Positions 47,581 to 56,674 of a stretch of DNA of 61,874 bases are shown here, piece by piece. Within the stretch, counting starts at the first letter, position 1, and each line of letters opens with the position of its first letter. A program made the position numbers and the translations under genes. Origin of the DNA: VXMO01 sp034422835 (lineage in GTDB: Bacteria; Chloroflexota; Dehalococcoidia; UBA6926). The notes below the pieces were generated by a model. The model was not told the origin of the DNA. It was given only the letters and a program-made list of their open reading frames with translations, and did no database searches. The stretch spans positions 1-61,874 of the forward strand of contig DAOUJJ010000010.1 in NCBI GenBank assembly GCA_034422835.1. Reading direction: 5' to 3'.

Positions 47581-48224
47581 CCACCACAGCGCCTCCACGC
47601 ATCCTGCTGGGATCCACGAACCCCGCCAAGATTGACCGACTCCGCGAGTGCCTTGAGGGCTGGGCGTTCGACTTCATAACTATCGATGAACTGCCGCCGC
47701 ACGAGCCGCCTGAGGAGATAGGCGGCACGCACATTGAGATTGCCAAGGCAAAGGCGCTCGCGTGGGCGCAAACCAGCGGCGGTCTGGCAATAGCCTCCGA
47801 CGGCGGCATTGATATTCCCGCTCTGGATCCGAACTGGGACAGCCTGCTGACGCGGCGCGCGGCGGGGGAGGATGCCACAGACGAGGGACACATCGAGCAT
47901 CTGCTAGCCCTGATGGCGCACCTGGAATCGGATGCTGATCGAGAAGCTACATGGAACGAAGCCCTTGCGATAGCTTCACCGTCCGGCATCGCGCAAACGT
48001 GGGAGGTGACGGGCCCGACAGGCATCATACAGAATGAGCCATCAACCAAGCGTATTGAGGGTTTCTGGCTCGCCGGCCTGTGGCTCTTCCCTGAAATAGG
48101 CAAGACCTACACGGAACTGACCAAAGATGAACTCGCACACATGGGAGACCCCTGGCTCAATCTGAAATCCCAAACACAAGTGTGGCTTGCTGACGGCGGG
48201 TATGAAACCCTCCGTTCGCCCTGA
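47577..48224 (+). CDS. Ham1/RdgB-like non-canonical purine NTP pyrophosphatase relative
   Basis: The 215-residue protein starts GTG in a GTGA overlap. It opens LLGSTNPAKIDRLRECLEGW, the substrate loop of ITPase/Ham1 enzymes (TxNxxK). The next motif GGTHIEIAKAKALAWAQ corresponds to the E..A..KA helix, and ASDGGIDIPALD replaces the usual DDSGL. The C-terminal half is divergent, so it may act on other nucleotides. The last codons (TLRSP) and stop are provided by an interspersed repeat at 48213-48240. Confidence 0.72.
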   Translation: MTTTAPPRILLGSTNPAKIDRLRECLEGWAFDFITIDELPPHEPPEEIGGTHIEIAKAKALAWAQTSGGLAIASDGGIDIPALDPNWDSLLTRRAAGEDATDEGHIEHLLALMAHLESDADREATWNEALAIASPSGIAQTWEVTGPTGIIQNEPSTKRIEGFWLAGLWLFPEIGKTYTELTKDELAHMGDPWLNLKSQTQVWLADGGYETLRSP

Positions 48225-48240
48225 GCCTGGCGAAGGGCGA
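48213..48240. repeat. Interspersed repeat forming the 3' end of the pyrophosphatase gene
   Basis: The CCGTTCGCCCTGAGCCTGGC copy supplies the same C-terminal codons as in the gene at 33666-33941. Confidence 0.85.
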
Positions 48241-48250
48241 ATATCCCTGC

Positions 48251-48362
48251 TGTCATTCTGAGCGCAGCGAAGAATCCAAGAACTCTGTTTCCAAAGGCAA
48301 GGATGGTCGGGTAATCAACTCTTCAGATTCTTCACTCCGCTATCGCTCAGTTCAGAATGACA
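48251..48362. mobile_element. MITE-like element with inverted terminal repeats
   Basis: The TGTCATTCTGAGCGCAGCGA repeat (48251-48276) faces an inverted, longer copy (48326-48362) across about 49 unrelated bases. The whole is about 112 bp, between the pyrophosphatase and mutY genes. No transposase is present. Single arms of the family lie at 12835, 16559 and 18081. Confidence 0.5.
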
Positions 48363-48376
48363 ATTGCGGACTCCTC

Positions 48377-49327
48377 TCACTCCGGCAATCGTGCCGAATC
48401 CTCTCGCACCGCCACCAACCCATCCCGCTCCAGGGCGGTCAGCAGTCCCCGCAGCCATGCGCCGTGCTCATCGGCGGCGTATTCATCCCTCACACGCGGC
48501 CCCAGTTCATCCAGCGGCATCGCGCCGTTGGCGTGGTTGCGCAGGGCTTCAACGATGCGGCCGCGGTAGTAGCGAGTCGTGCCGATCCAGCCTTGTTGTG
48601 ATTGCCGAGGGCGTTCGGCGACCTTGAGCGACGGCAACGTACTGGAAAGCTGTGCGTATTGGATTCCCGGCTCGTTTGCGCCATCAAAGAGCGGCCTTGC
48701 AGCGCAGAGGTCGTTCACGGGGCACTCACCGCATTTGGGGCGACGTGCTGAGCAGACAGTCGCGCCCAGATCCATCAAAGCTTGGTGCCATGCCGATGCC
48801 TGCGCTCCGTCACGCGGGACTGCCGTCTCCGCCAACGTCCACCCCCCGTCGGCGTCAATATCGCCGTGGCCGGTTATCACCCTGCCCAGCACGCGGCGGA
48901 TGTTGGTGTCCATCACGGCGACGGGTCGACGAAAGGCAAAACACGCGATTGCCGACGCGGTGTAGCGACCTATGCCGGGGAGTTTTTGAAGGCTCACGGT
49001 GTTCCGGGGGACATTGCCGCCGTGTTCGTCAACGATGGTCCGGGCCGCGCGCTGCAGGTTGATCGCCCGGCGGTTGTAGCCCATCCCGCTCCATGCACGG
49101 ATTACGTCTGCGACAGGCGAATTCGCCAGCGACTGTAGTGTCGGAAACCTCTCAAGGAATGCTGAGTACACCGGGAGCACGCGACCGACGCCCGTCTGCT
49201 GCAACATGAACTCCGCCACCATGGCGTGGTAGGGATCGTTCGTCCTGCGCCACGGCAGGTCTCGGCCATGCCTGCGATACCACGCCAGCAGGCGCCGCCG
49301 CAGTTTGGTCAACGTGGGGCTAGTCAT
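48377..49327 (-). CDS. mutY: A/G-specific adenine glycosylase
   Basis: The 316-residue protein starts at 49327, overlapping the zincin gene by eight bases (ATGACTAG). EFMLQQTGVGRV holds the catalytic Glu, LPGIGRYTASAI is the helix-hairpin-helix, VMDTNIRRV holds the catalytic Asp, and CSARRPKCGECPVNDLC gives the C-X6-C-X2-C-X5-C ligands of the 4Fe-4S cluster. The C-terminal part (about 225-316) looks like a winged helix rather than the NUDIX-like 8-oxoG reader of classical MutY, so recognition of 8-oxoG may differ. Confidence 0.85.
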   Translation of the reverse strand: MTSPTLTKLRRRLLAWYRRHGRDLPWRRTNDPYHAMVAEFMLQQTGVGRVLPVYSAFLERFPTLQSLANSPVADVIRAWSGMGYNRRAINLQRAARTIVDEHGGNVPRNTVSLQKLPGIGRYTASAIACFAFRRPVAVMDTNIRRVLGRVITGHGDIDADGGWTLAETAVPRDGAQASAWHQALMDLGATVCSARRPKCGECPVNDLCAARPLFDGANEPGIQYAQLSSTLPSLKVAERPRQSQQGWIGTTRYYRGRIVEALRNHANGAMPLDELGPRVRDEYAADEHGAWLRGLLTALERDGLVAVREDSARLPE

Positions 49328-49688
49328 AGCCGAGTTTGTGCAGGTCATCCTCCGAGAAGCCGAGGTGGTGGGCAAGTTCGTGGAGCACCGTCTTGCGTAT
49401 CTCCTCGACGGTCTCCTCGGGAGTGAGTCGCAGCGCCTCAAGCGGCTTCTGGAAGATGGTGATCTTATCCGGCGCGACCATGTTGTAACCCTCTCCGCGA
49501 TCCGTCAAAGCAACGCCCTCGTACAGCCCAAGCAGGCCGTATCGGTCACGAATGTCGTTGTCATCCATCTGTTCCGGGGAGGGCCAATCCTGGATGACGA
49601 TGGCGAGATTATCCAGTCCCGCCTCGATCTCCGGCGGCAGCGAATCCAGCGCCTGCCCGACCAAGTCCTCGAATTGCTCAGTATCCAT
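49320..49688 (-). CDS. Minimal zincin-like metallopeptidase family protein
   Basis: A 122-residue protein of the zincin_1 (DUF1025) family: an N-terminal helix FEDLVGQALDSLPPEI, the strand VIQDWPSPEQ, LGLYEGVALTDR, and the zinc motif TVLHELAHHLGFSEDDL near the C-terminus. Proteins of this group are widespread in Actinobacteria and Chloroflexota; their substrate is unknown. It overlaps mutY. Confidence 0.88.
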   Translation of the reverse strand: MDTEQFEDLVGQALDSLPPEIEAGLDNLAIVIQDWPSPEQMDDNDIRDRYGLLGLYEGVALTDRGEGYNMVAPDKITIFQKPLEALRLTPEETVEEIRKTVLHELAHHLGFSEDDLHKLGYD

Positions 49689-49813
49689 ACCTAGACGGTA
49701 CCACCTCCGTCATTCACCCCCACCCCCAAAAGTGCTATCGTGTACATGCTGGTATCGACACAAGCGTATGAGTCCCTGCAGTGGTGGCGGGAGCTGTTCG
49801 AAGGAGTGGGGCA

Positions 49814-50245
49814 ATGACAGAAGGGCAGACGATACCCAAGCCGGTTCCGTTTCCGGACCAGGTCACAGGGCCGTTCTGGGAGGCTACTAAAGAGGGCCGC
49901 CTGACCGTCCAAAGATGCATAACGTGTGGCGACCGCTTCTTCTACCCGCGCGAGCGTTGCCCCATCTGCCTCTCCGACAATCTTGAGTGGGTCACCGTCA
50001 GCGGCAAGGGGCGCATCTACAGCTTCATCGTCGTGCGGCAGCCCGGCCACCCCGGGTTCAATGAGGATGTTCCGTATATCTACGCCATCATTACGCTGGA
50101 TGAGGATGTTCGCATGAACGGGAACGTCAAGGGCATCGACATCGAACAATGTGAGATCGATATGCCGGTGGAGGTATACTTCGAGGAGCGCGGCGACCAG
50201 ATGCTGCCGCAGTGGAAGCCCCTCGGCGCGCCTGACCCAAGCTAG
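49814..50245 (+). CDS. Zn-ribbon/OB-fold protein (DUF35, ChsH2-like)
   Basis: The 143-residue protein starts at 49814 after AAGGAGTGGGGCA. Residues about 10-50 contain a helix (PFWEATKEGRLTVQRC) and a rubredoxin-like zinc ribbon (CITCG and CPICL). About 58-135 form an OB fold (GKGRIYSFIVVRQPGHPGF). Such proteins bind acyl-CoA and assist thiolases or MaoC hydratases; no such partner gene is adjacent. Confidence 0.85.
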   Translation: MTEGQTIPKPVPFPDQVTGPFWEATKEGRLTVQRCITCGDRFFYPRERCPICLSDNLEWVTVSGKGRIYSFIVVRQPGHPGFNEDVPYIYAIITLDEDVRMNGNVKGIDIEQCEIDMPVEVYFEERGDQMLPQWKPLGAPDPS

Positions 50246-50275
50246 GGTCTCACCTCGATTGCGACTTGACCCGAT

Positions 50276-52465
50276 TCAGTCCGCAGATACTGTACGCCCG
50301 CGCCGCAGGTGTAGACGTGCCAATCGTAGGTGGTCGTAGCTGACTTGCCCCTGCAGGAATTCCCACGCAGGTCGCAGAAACTCGTCACCACAGACATCAA
50401 ATGCCCTCTCGATTTCCTGCATCGTAGCGGCGTCCGGCATCAGGTGGGACAGCTCCAGCGAATCGTCCTGCTCCGCGATGCGTTCGATGTGGCCGATAAC
50501 CGTCGTGAGCGCAATGCCCCTTTTCTCAGCGATCTCCATGACTGACAGACCCTGAGACAGAAGCTCGCGTGTCTCACGATATGTAGCTCCCCGCCGTCGC
50601 TCAGGTCGCGTTCGCGTTGCTGGCTCTTCAGGTTCCTCTAGCACCGGCCGTCCGTGAGTCTCAACATAAGCCCGTATGACCGCAATGAAATCGGCCCCGT
50701 ACTGCTCCAGCTTGGCTGATGCTACTCCACTGATGCGCGAGAACTCATCATCGCTCTGTGGAAAACGCGCCGCCATCTGCTTGAGAGAGACATCGCTAAA
50801 GACCACAAACGCCGGCACATCCTTCTCGTCCGCCAGCCGTCGGCGCAGTACACGCAGTTCCTCGAACAGTCGCTCGTCAAACTGCATATCGGTGGAGGAT
50901 TGTCTGAGATCGGTAACCGCTCTGGCTGAGCCGCCGTCCAGTGGGCGGAGCAGGGAAATCGACTGTCTCTCCTGCAGGAACTCCCGTCCCGCAGCAGTCA
51001 TTGCCAGGACAGGGTACCTCTCGCCAAAGGTGGTCAGTAGTCCCCGCGATACCAACTGTCCGACTATCTCCCTGAGTTCGGAGGTGCCGGAATCCCTTGC
51101 GATTCCGTAGACACTTAACTTGTCGTGTTCCAGCTCCAGTACTCGTTTGTCACGCCCGCCTCGAAGTACACGGATGATATGAGCCGCGCCAAACTTTTCT
51201 CCGGTGCGAATCACCGCTGACAGAATCTTCTGCGAAATTTCTGTCGCATCGAATTCCTCTCGGGGATTTAGGCAAACGTCGCAGGAGCCACAGTTGTCCT
51301 GCTCCCATTCCTCTCCGAAATAGCGCATCAAGTACTTTCGGCGGCAGGTCGGTAATTGGGCGAATTCCACCATTCGCGCCAACTGCTCGCGGGCGACGCG
51401 CTGTTCCATGTCATCCGCTATCTGGCTGATGAAATAGTCTTGCTTGGCCTTGTCCGCAAACGCATAGAACAGGACACAGTCCGCGGGTAATCCATCTCTT
51501 CCTGCTCGCCCGGTCTCCTGGTAATAGCCCTCCACTGATTTGGGCATGCTGTAGTGGATCACCAAACGGACGTCCGGCTTGTCGATTCCCATTCCAAACG
51601 CGATTGTTGCCACCACGATGGGAACTCGATCCCGCAGGAAATCATCCTGTGTGCTACGGCGCGTCTCACTATCAAGGCCCGCGTGGTAAGGGCGCGCCTC
51701 GAAGCCCATTTCGGTGAGGTCGGCAGCCAGGTCCTCTGTCTCCTGCCTGGAAAAACAGTAAATGATGGCCGGTTGCTCTTTGTGAGTTTCGAGCAGGGCG
51801 ATAAGTTCTTCCCACGCGCCACTCTTTGGCCGAACGGTGTACGTGAGGTTGCTCCGATTGAATCCGGAAACGAACATGCCGCCGTCCTGCATTCCAAGCT
51901 GGTCGACAATGTCGGCGCGGACCCGCTCAGTTGCCGTGGCAGTTAGTGCAATCATCGGCGTTGATGGAAAATCCCCTCGTAGCTGACGCAGATTACGATA
52001 ATCCGGTCGGAATTCATGGCCCCACTCGGAAATGCAGTGTGCCTCGTCGATCGCAATAAGGCTCAAGTCCAGTTCGCGCAGGAAATCCCGGAAACGACGC
52101 GAGGCCAGCCGTTCTGGCGCAACATAAAGCAGCTTGACCCGTCCCGCTTGAACCTGCGTCTCCGCTCGACGAGCCTCAGAAGGGGGCATGGAACTGTTGA
52201 TGTAAGCGGCCGGGATACCTGTCTCAGCAAGGGCATCCACCTGGTCCTTCATCAGGGCTATCAGCGGCGAGACAACGAGGGTTGCTCCACTGAGAAGCAA
52301 TGCCGGCAACTGGTAACACAAAGACTTGCCGCCGCCGGTAGGCATGAGAACCAGAGCGTCCCGAGACGCAAGGACATTGTCGATAATTTCAGATTGCAAC
52401 GGCAGGAAGTCGTCATAACCGAAGCGCGACTTCAAGACAGCCAACTTGGAATCCGGATCAGCCAT
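50276..52465 (-). CDS. recQ: ATP-dependent DNA helicase RecQ
   Basis: The 729-residue protein has a full RecQ layout: motif I MPTGGGKSLCYQLPAL, DEAH box IAIDEAHCISEWGHEFRPDY, motif VI ETGRAGRDGLP, zinc module CRRKYLMRYFGEEW followed by NCGSCDVC, winged helix (about 410-510), and an HRDC domain (about 535-610, with FSRISGVASAKLEQYG). The C-terminus is an HTH_40-type module (YRETRELLSQGLSVMEIAEK). It unwinds DNA in repair and recombination. Confidence 0.95.
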   Translation of the reverse strand: MADPDSKLAVLKSRFGYDDFLPLQSEIIDNVLASRDALVLMPTGGGKSLCYQLPALLLSGATLVVSPLIALMKDQVDALAETGIPAAYINSSMPPSEARRAETQVQAGRVKLLYVAPERLASRRFRDFLRELDLSLIAIDEAHCISEWGHEFRPDYRNLRQLRGDFPSTPMIALTATATERVRADIVDQLGMQDGGMFVSGFNRSNLTYTVRPKSGAWEELIALLETHKEQPAIIYCFSRQETEDLAADLTEMGFEARPYHAGLDSETRRSTQDDFLRDRVPIVVATIAFGMGIDKPDVRLVIHYSMPKSVEGYYQETGRAGRDGLPADCVLFYAFADKAKQDYFISQIADDMEQRVAREQLARMVEFAQLPTCRRKYLMRYFGEEWEQDNCGSCDVCLNPREEFDATEISQKILSAVIRTGEKFGAAHIIRVLRGGRDKRVLELEHDKLSVYGIARDSGTSELREIVGQLVSRGLLTTFGERYPVLAMTAAGREFLQERQSISLLRPLDGGSARAVTDLRQSSTDMQFDERLFEELRVLRRRLADEKDVPAFVVFSDVSLKQMAARFPQSDDEFSRISGVASAKLEQYGADFIAVIRAYVETHGRPVLEEPEEPATRTRPERRRGATYRETRELLSQGLSVMEIAEKRGIALTTVIGHIERIAEQDDSLELSHLMPDAATMQEIERAFDVCGDEFLRPAWEFLQGQVSYDHLRLARLHLRRGRTVSAD

Positions 52466-52473
52466 GTCGTTCC

Positions 52474-53016
52474 CTAATACGCCAAACTCGTTAGGGGCAG
52501 TATCTCCGTTGTTGCCTGGCCGTCTTCGATGGTGAGGATGCCGACGTGGCCCGGCTCGCGGATGTTGCGCGGCAGGGCGGGGCTGCCGGGGTTGACGATT
52601 AGCACCCCTGACTCCGTTCGCTCCACGTGAGCGATGTGGGTGTCGCCGCAGACGATCACGTCCACCGGCCTGCCGAAATTGCGCTCCATCAGTGCCTCCG
52701 TCGTGATCCAGGGTGTCTCTGCCGGCAGCGGAAACCCGTGAATCAACCCGACGCTGACGCCCTCCGCCTCGATGACCTGCGCGTGTTTCACGCGGGGATC
52801 ATCGTCGGGAAAGGGCGGTCGAAAGCCATCGCCGTCGCCGTTCCCCCGCGCGCCGATAACGGGCGCAATGACCTCCAGCCAATCCAGCACGTCGATGATG
52901 TGCATATCGCCGCCGTGCATGACCATGTCCACGCCGGCCAGCAAATCAAAGACCTCGCCCGGCATCCGCTCCCCGGCCTCCGGCACGTGTGTATCTGAAA
53001 TAAGCCCGATGCGCAT
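52474..53016 (-). CDS. YfcE/MJ0936-type metallophosphoesterase
   Basis: A 180-residue protein with the compact calcineurin set: ISDTHVPEAGERMP near residue 6, MHGGDMH near 37, GARGNGDGDGF near 57, LIHGFPLP near 95, VCGDTHIAHV near 124 and NPGSPALPRN near 143. Relatives hydrolyse phosphodiesters; the cellular substrate is unknown. It follows a small membrane protein gene by six bases. Confidence 0.9.
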   Translation of the reverse strand: MRIGLISDTHVPEAGERMPGEVFDLLAGVDMVMHGGDMHIIDVLDWLEVIAPVIGARGNGDGDGFRPPFPDDDPRVKHAQVIEAEGVSVGLIHGFPLPAETPWITTEALMERNFGRPVDVIVCGDTHIAHVERTESGVLIVNPGSPALPRNIREPGHVGILTIEDGQATTEILPLTSLAY

Positions 53017-53022
53017 CAGGGG

Positions 53023-53166
53023 TCAGCTCCTCGTCAGGTGAATCATTCTGTACACGAGCCAGATGGCGAATGTGAGGATAACCAGCAAGAAGATAACCCA
53101 GAGAACAGGCTCTCCAAGCACATCGGGAGCGAGTTCTCTGACCAATCGGAGCAGGTGTCTTTCCAC
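53023..53166 (-). CDS. Small single-helix membrane protein
   Basis: A 47-residue protein with a GTG start: a basic, amphipathic N-terminus (MERHLLRLVRELAPD), one hydrophobic helix (WVIFLLVILTFAIWLVY) and a basic tail. It fills the gap between an esterase and a phosphodiesterase gene on the same strand, with spacings of 18 and 6 bases, so it is probably co-transcribed. No strong ribosome site. Confidence 0.45.
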   Translation of the reverse strand: MERHLLRLVRELAPDVLGEPVLWVIFLLVILTFAIWLVYRMIHLTRS

Positions 53167-53184
53167 GGAACGGGTCGCGCCGGC

Positions 53185-53913
53185 TTACGGCAAGATGATC
53201 CCGCCCGGCGAGACGCCCGGGGTCTGCGTGTCCGCGGGTGGCAGGACGCGCGCGACCCACTGTGAGAGGTCTCGTAGTTCGGTCGGCGTAATCTCATGTC
53301 CCGCGCCATCGTATTCGTTGTAGATAAGGTCCCTGTAGCCCCACGCCTCCAACTGCGTGTTGGCGGAACGGCCCCGGTCAATCGGCACGACGGGGTCCTG
53401 GTTGCCATGCCCAACAAAGATGGGCTGCGTGCGCTCCTCGGGCAGCTGCGCCGCAAGTTCCTCCATATCACTTATGGACGCGCTCAGCGCGCCGATGCCG
53501 GCGAACACGTCAGGCCGCGGCAGCGCGTAGCGATAGGCCAACCCGCCGCCCTGTGAGAAGCCGATGATCAGGGTCTTGCCACCTTCCAGCTTGTACGGCT
53601 CTCGCATCTCCTCCATGAAGGCGTCAAAGGCCTTTTCTGTGTTCTCGGCCTCCTCCGGGTCATTGAAGCCGCCCGGCGTTGTCCACCCGTAGCCGATCTG
53701 GCCGCCGCCGATGTCCAGCGGAACGGGACCGTTCGGGCAGAGATACAGATAGCCGGTCTGATGGATTGCCGGCGCAAGGCCCGCAAGGTCGTACATGCTC
53801 GCGCCGAACCCGTGCACAAGGATGATGACGGGATAGGCGCGGGACTCATCGTAGTCCGTTGGGGTGATGCTCACGTAGTCGAGGGCGCTGCCCTTGTTTG
53901 CCGTCCCCTCCAT
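53185..53913 (-). CDS. Phospholipase/carboxylesterase-type alpha/beta hydrolase
   Basis: A 242-residue protein: oxyanion loop ILVHGFGASMYDLA, nucleophile elbow GFSQGGGLAYRYAL (Ser near residue 120), acid in HGNQDPVVPIDRG, and His in GAGHEITPTEL. There is no signal peptide. Substrate unknown. Confidence 0.87.
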   Translation of the reverse strand: MEGTANKGSALDYVSITPTDYDESRAYPVIILVHGFGASMYDLAGLAPAIHQTGYLYLCPNGPVPLDIGGGQIGYGWTTPGGFNDPEEAENTEKAFDAFMEEMREPYKLEGGKTLIIGFSQGGGLAYRYALPRPDVFAGIGALSASISDMEELAAQLPEERTQPIFVGHGNQDPVVPIDRGRSANTQLEAWGYRDLIYNEYDGAGHEITPTELRDLSQWVARVLPPADTQTPGVSPGGIILP

Positions 53914-53931
53914 CAGGCCAGTCCCCTTTCC

Positions 53932-54930
53932 TCAGCCGCTGCGCTTCGCCGCCCGCCGTGTTCGAGAGTCCAACTCCCGCGCCAGCAGCAGCGCTCCCCG
54001 CAAGCCGTTGTCGTCGCCAAGTTCCGTCACTTCAAATCGAACGGTGCGGTTCTGGAGCTTGAACGCGCGCTCTCTGGCCACGCTGATGCCGTGCTCCACG
54101 TATTCATCCTGCCCGCGCGCCAGCCCGCCGCCCAGCACGATCAACTCCGGGTTGAAGATGTTGACGATGTTGGCAAGCCCGACGCCGAGCGCGTAGCCTG
54201 CCTCATCGACCACCGCCCGCGCGAGGGCGTCATCCTGCTCCGCCGCGTCGAATACGTCGCGTGCCGTGATGCTCTCGCTGCCCTTTTTTCGGATCTGCTC
54301 AACCAGAACAGAGTCCTCGCCGCCCTCGATCCGTATCCGTGCCATGCGAGCGATAGCCGTGCCGGAGGCCATCGTCTCAAAGCAGCCCGACGACAACCCA
54401 CACGGGCATCGGATGCCGCGATCCATAGAGATTGTCATGTGTCCCAACTCGCCCGCCGCCCCGGCGATGCCGCGCAGCAGTTTGCCGCCGGAGACGATGC
54501 CGGCGCCGATGCCAGTGCTGATGGTCAGGTAGATCATCTCCGTCGTGCCGCGCCCCACGCCCATCTTATGGACGGCGTGGGCGGCGGCGGTGGCGTCGTT
54601 CTCGATCTCGATGGGGATGTTCAGGCGCTCCTTGAGCGCGTCCGCCATCGCGAACTCGCGCACCATCGGCAGGTTCGGCGATTCCACGATGACGCCGGTT
54701 GCCGTGTCGACCATGCCAGCGCAGGCAACGACCCCGGCGACGATCTCGCCGTTCGTCGTGCCGATCAGGTCATGGGCGGACTCAATGATGCCGTCGATGA
54801 GCAGTTTGGGATCGGAACGGGCGGGGGATGAGAACGCGGTGCGCCGCATTGCGCCGCGCGGAGTGCGAGCGATGGCGACCCGTGTTTGCGTGCCCCCAAC
54901 GTCAACGCCAAGAAGATACGGGTTGGCCAT
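53932..54930 (-). CDS. ROK-family sugar kinase (glucokinase-like)
   Basis: The 332-residue protein starts at 54930. The phosphate motif is GVDVGGTQTRVAI, the catalytic Asp lies in IEIENDATAAA, and the ROK zinc site is in CPCGLSSGCFETMASG. ATP-loop glycines are in ELIVLGGGLARG. It likely phosphorylates glucose or an amino sugar. It stands between the esterase and tRNA-Asp. Confidence 0.9.
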   Translation of the reverse strand: MANPYLLGVDVGGTQTRVAIARTPRGAMRRTAFSSPARSDPKLLIDGIIESAHDLIGTTNGEIVAGVVACAGMVDTATGVIVESPNLPMVREFAMADALKERLNIPIEIENDATAAAHAVHKMGVGRGTTEMIYLTISTGIGAGIVSGGKLLRGIAGAAGELGHMTISMDRGIRCPCGLSSGCFETMASGTAIARMARIRIEGGEDSVLVEQIRKKGSESITARDVFDAAEQDDALARAVVDEAGYALGVGLANIVNIFNPELIVLGGGLARGQDEYVEHGISVARERAFKLQNRTVRFEVTELGDDNGLRGALLLARELDSRTRRAAKRSG

Positions 54931-55025
54931 GATTGTGCGCGTTCTCGCTGCCTTATGCTGACGACGGGGGCCGTTGTACCTTGCCGGTGTCCTTGCTCGA
55001 GCGGTTCGATTCAAAAAGAACCTGG

Positions 55026-55101
55026 CGACCCGGACGGGATTTGAACCCGTGATCTCTGCCGTGACAGGGCAGTATGTTAAGCCAGACTACACCACCGGGC
55101 C
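55026..55101 (-). tRNA. tRNA-Asp (anticodon GTC)
   Basis: The acceptor GGCCCGG pairs with CCGGGTC (one G-U); discriminator G; anticodon loop CTGTCAC reads GTC; T arm GGGTTCAAATCCC. CCA is encoded at 55023-55025. Confidence 0.92.
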
Positions 55102-55114
55102 GCGCTTGCTCATG

Positions 55115-56662
55115 CTACGAACGCGCCAATTCCGTGTCAAGGAGAGCCGTCGCTGCCGCGCGTGTCCTTGCCGCCGACCGTTCCCGCCCGATTGCCTCAA
55201 GCGTGACGAACAGCGGGGGCGCTGCCGTCCGCCCCGTCGTAGCGATACGGATCGCGCCGAACAGCTTGCGGCCGGACGTGCCAAGCTCCTCCACGAGCGC
55301 CCTGAAACGTGTTTCGATCGACTCATGGTTCCACGGTTCGATTTTCTCAATGGCGTTGGCGGCGGCGTTCAGCCATTCATGGACAACGCGTGCATCTTCC
55401 GGCAGCGGCACGCGCCAGAGGTCGTCGCCCGCGTCCGCCATCCGCTTCATCGCCTTGTCGCCCATGCCTGCCCAGAGGAGCGCGGGCGGGAACGAGACTT
55501 CATCCGTGAAGAAGAAATCACATAACTCCGGCATTTCACTCAGCACCCGCGCCCGGTCCTGCGTGAGCATAGCTGCTTGTCGCGCGAGTCCATCATCGAG
55601 CGGCCGCGGAATCTCGGGCGGCAGACCATTATCAAGATACGGCCGCGCCGCCTCCACGAAAGCATCCGGCGCCATCTCTCGGATGTACACGCCGTTCAGC
55701 CATTCCAGCTTCTCGCGGTCGAACATCGCCGGTGAGGCCGAGACGCGCTCCAGCGAGAAACCGGCGATCAACTCCTCGCGTGTCATCTGTGTGGTCTTGT
55801 CGTCGAGCGACCAGCCCAGCAACGCCAGGAAATTCAACATGGCCTCGGGCAAAAACCCCTCGTCGCGGTAGTCGAGCAGCGAGACGGAGCCGTGCCGCTT
55901 GGACAGCTTTGTCCGGTCTGAGCCGAGGATCAGCGGAAGATGCGCGAATACAGGCGGTGTGTAGCCGAACGCCTCATAGATCATGGCGTGGCGTGGCGCG
56001 GATGACATCCACTCATCGCCGCGGATGACGTGCGTGATAGCCATGGCCACGTCGTCCACCACGTTGGCGAGATGATACGTCGGGAACCCGTCCGACTTGA
56101 GGATGACGAAATCGTCGATGAGCCGGTTCTCCCACGAAACGTCGCCGCGTATGACGTCCGTGAACGTTGTGCGTCCGCTGAGCGGCGTCTTGAAGCGCAC
56201 GACGCGGTGCTCACCGTTCTCCGCCTCTTCCCGCTTGCGCTCCTCCGCGCTCAGGTTGCGGCAGCGGCGGTCATAGCCCGTGGGCACGTTGCGCTTCTGT
56301 TGAGCGGCACGGATGGCGTCCAGCCTCTCAGGAGTGCAGTAGCAATAGTACGCGGCGTCCAGTTCGACGAGCTTCTCTGCCGCCGCGCCGTAGGCCTCAA
56401 GGCGCTGCGACTGCACGTACGGCCCGTAGGGGCCGCCGATGTCCGGCCCTTCATCCCATTCAATGCCGAGCCATCGGAGGGAATCGAGGATGCGCTCCTC
56501 GCTGCCGGGGATGCGCCGCTCCTGGTCGGTGTCCTCAATCCGCACCGCAAAGACGCCGCCCGTGCTGCGCGCAAAGAGCCACGCGAACAGCGCGCTCCGG
56601 ATGTTGCCCACGTGCGGATCACCCGTCGGGCTTGGCGCGTAGCGTGTTCGCGTCTCTGACAT
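55115..56662 (-). CDS. gltX: Glutamyl-tRNA synthetase
   Basis: A 515-residue class I synthetase: the HIGH-equivalent PSPTGDPHVGNIRSALF, EDTDQERR, GDEWMSSAPRHAMIYEA, and the KMSKS-equivalent KLSKRHGSVS near residue 245. The anticodon-binding helical region follows to the end. Only one GltX is seen in this window, so whether it is discriminating is unknown. Confidence 0.95.
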   Translation of the reverse strand: MSETRTRYAPSPTGDPHVGNIRSALFAWLFARSTGGVFAVRIEDTDQERRIPGSEERILDSLRWLGIEWDEGPDIGGPYGPYVQSQRLEAYGAAAEKLVELDAAYYCYCTPERLDAIRAAQQKRNVPTGYDRRCRNLSAEERKREEAENGEHRVVRFKTPLSGRTTFTDVIRGDVSWENRLIDDFVILKSDGFPTYHLANVVDDVAMAITHVIRGDEWMSSAPRHAMIYEAFGYTPPVFAHLPLILGSDRTKLSKRHGSVSLLDYRDEGFLPEAMLNFLALLGWSLDDKTTQMTREELIAGFSLERVSASPAMFDREKLEWLNGVYIREMAPDAFVEAARPYLDNGLPPEIPRPLDDGLARQAAMLTQDRARVLSEMPELCDFFFTDEVSFPPALLWAGMGDKAMKRMADAGDDLWRVPLPEDARVVHEWLNAAANAIEKIEPWNHESIETRFRALVEELGTSGRKLFGAIRIATTGRTAAPPLFVTLEAIGRERSAARTRAAATALLDTELARS

Positions 56663-56674
56663 CGCAGTCTTATT

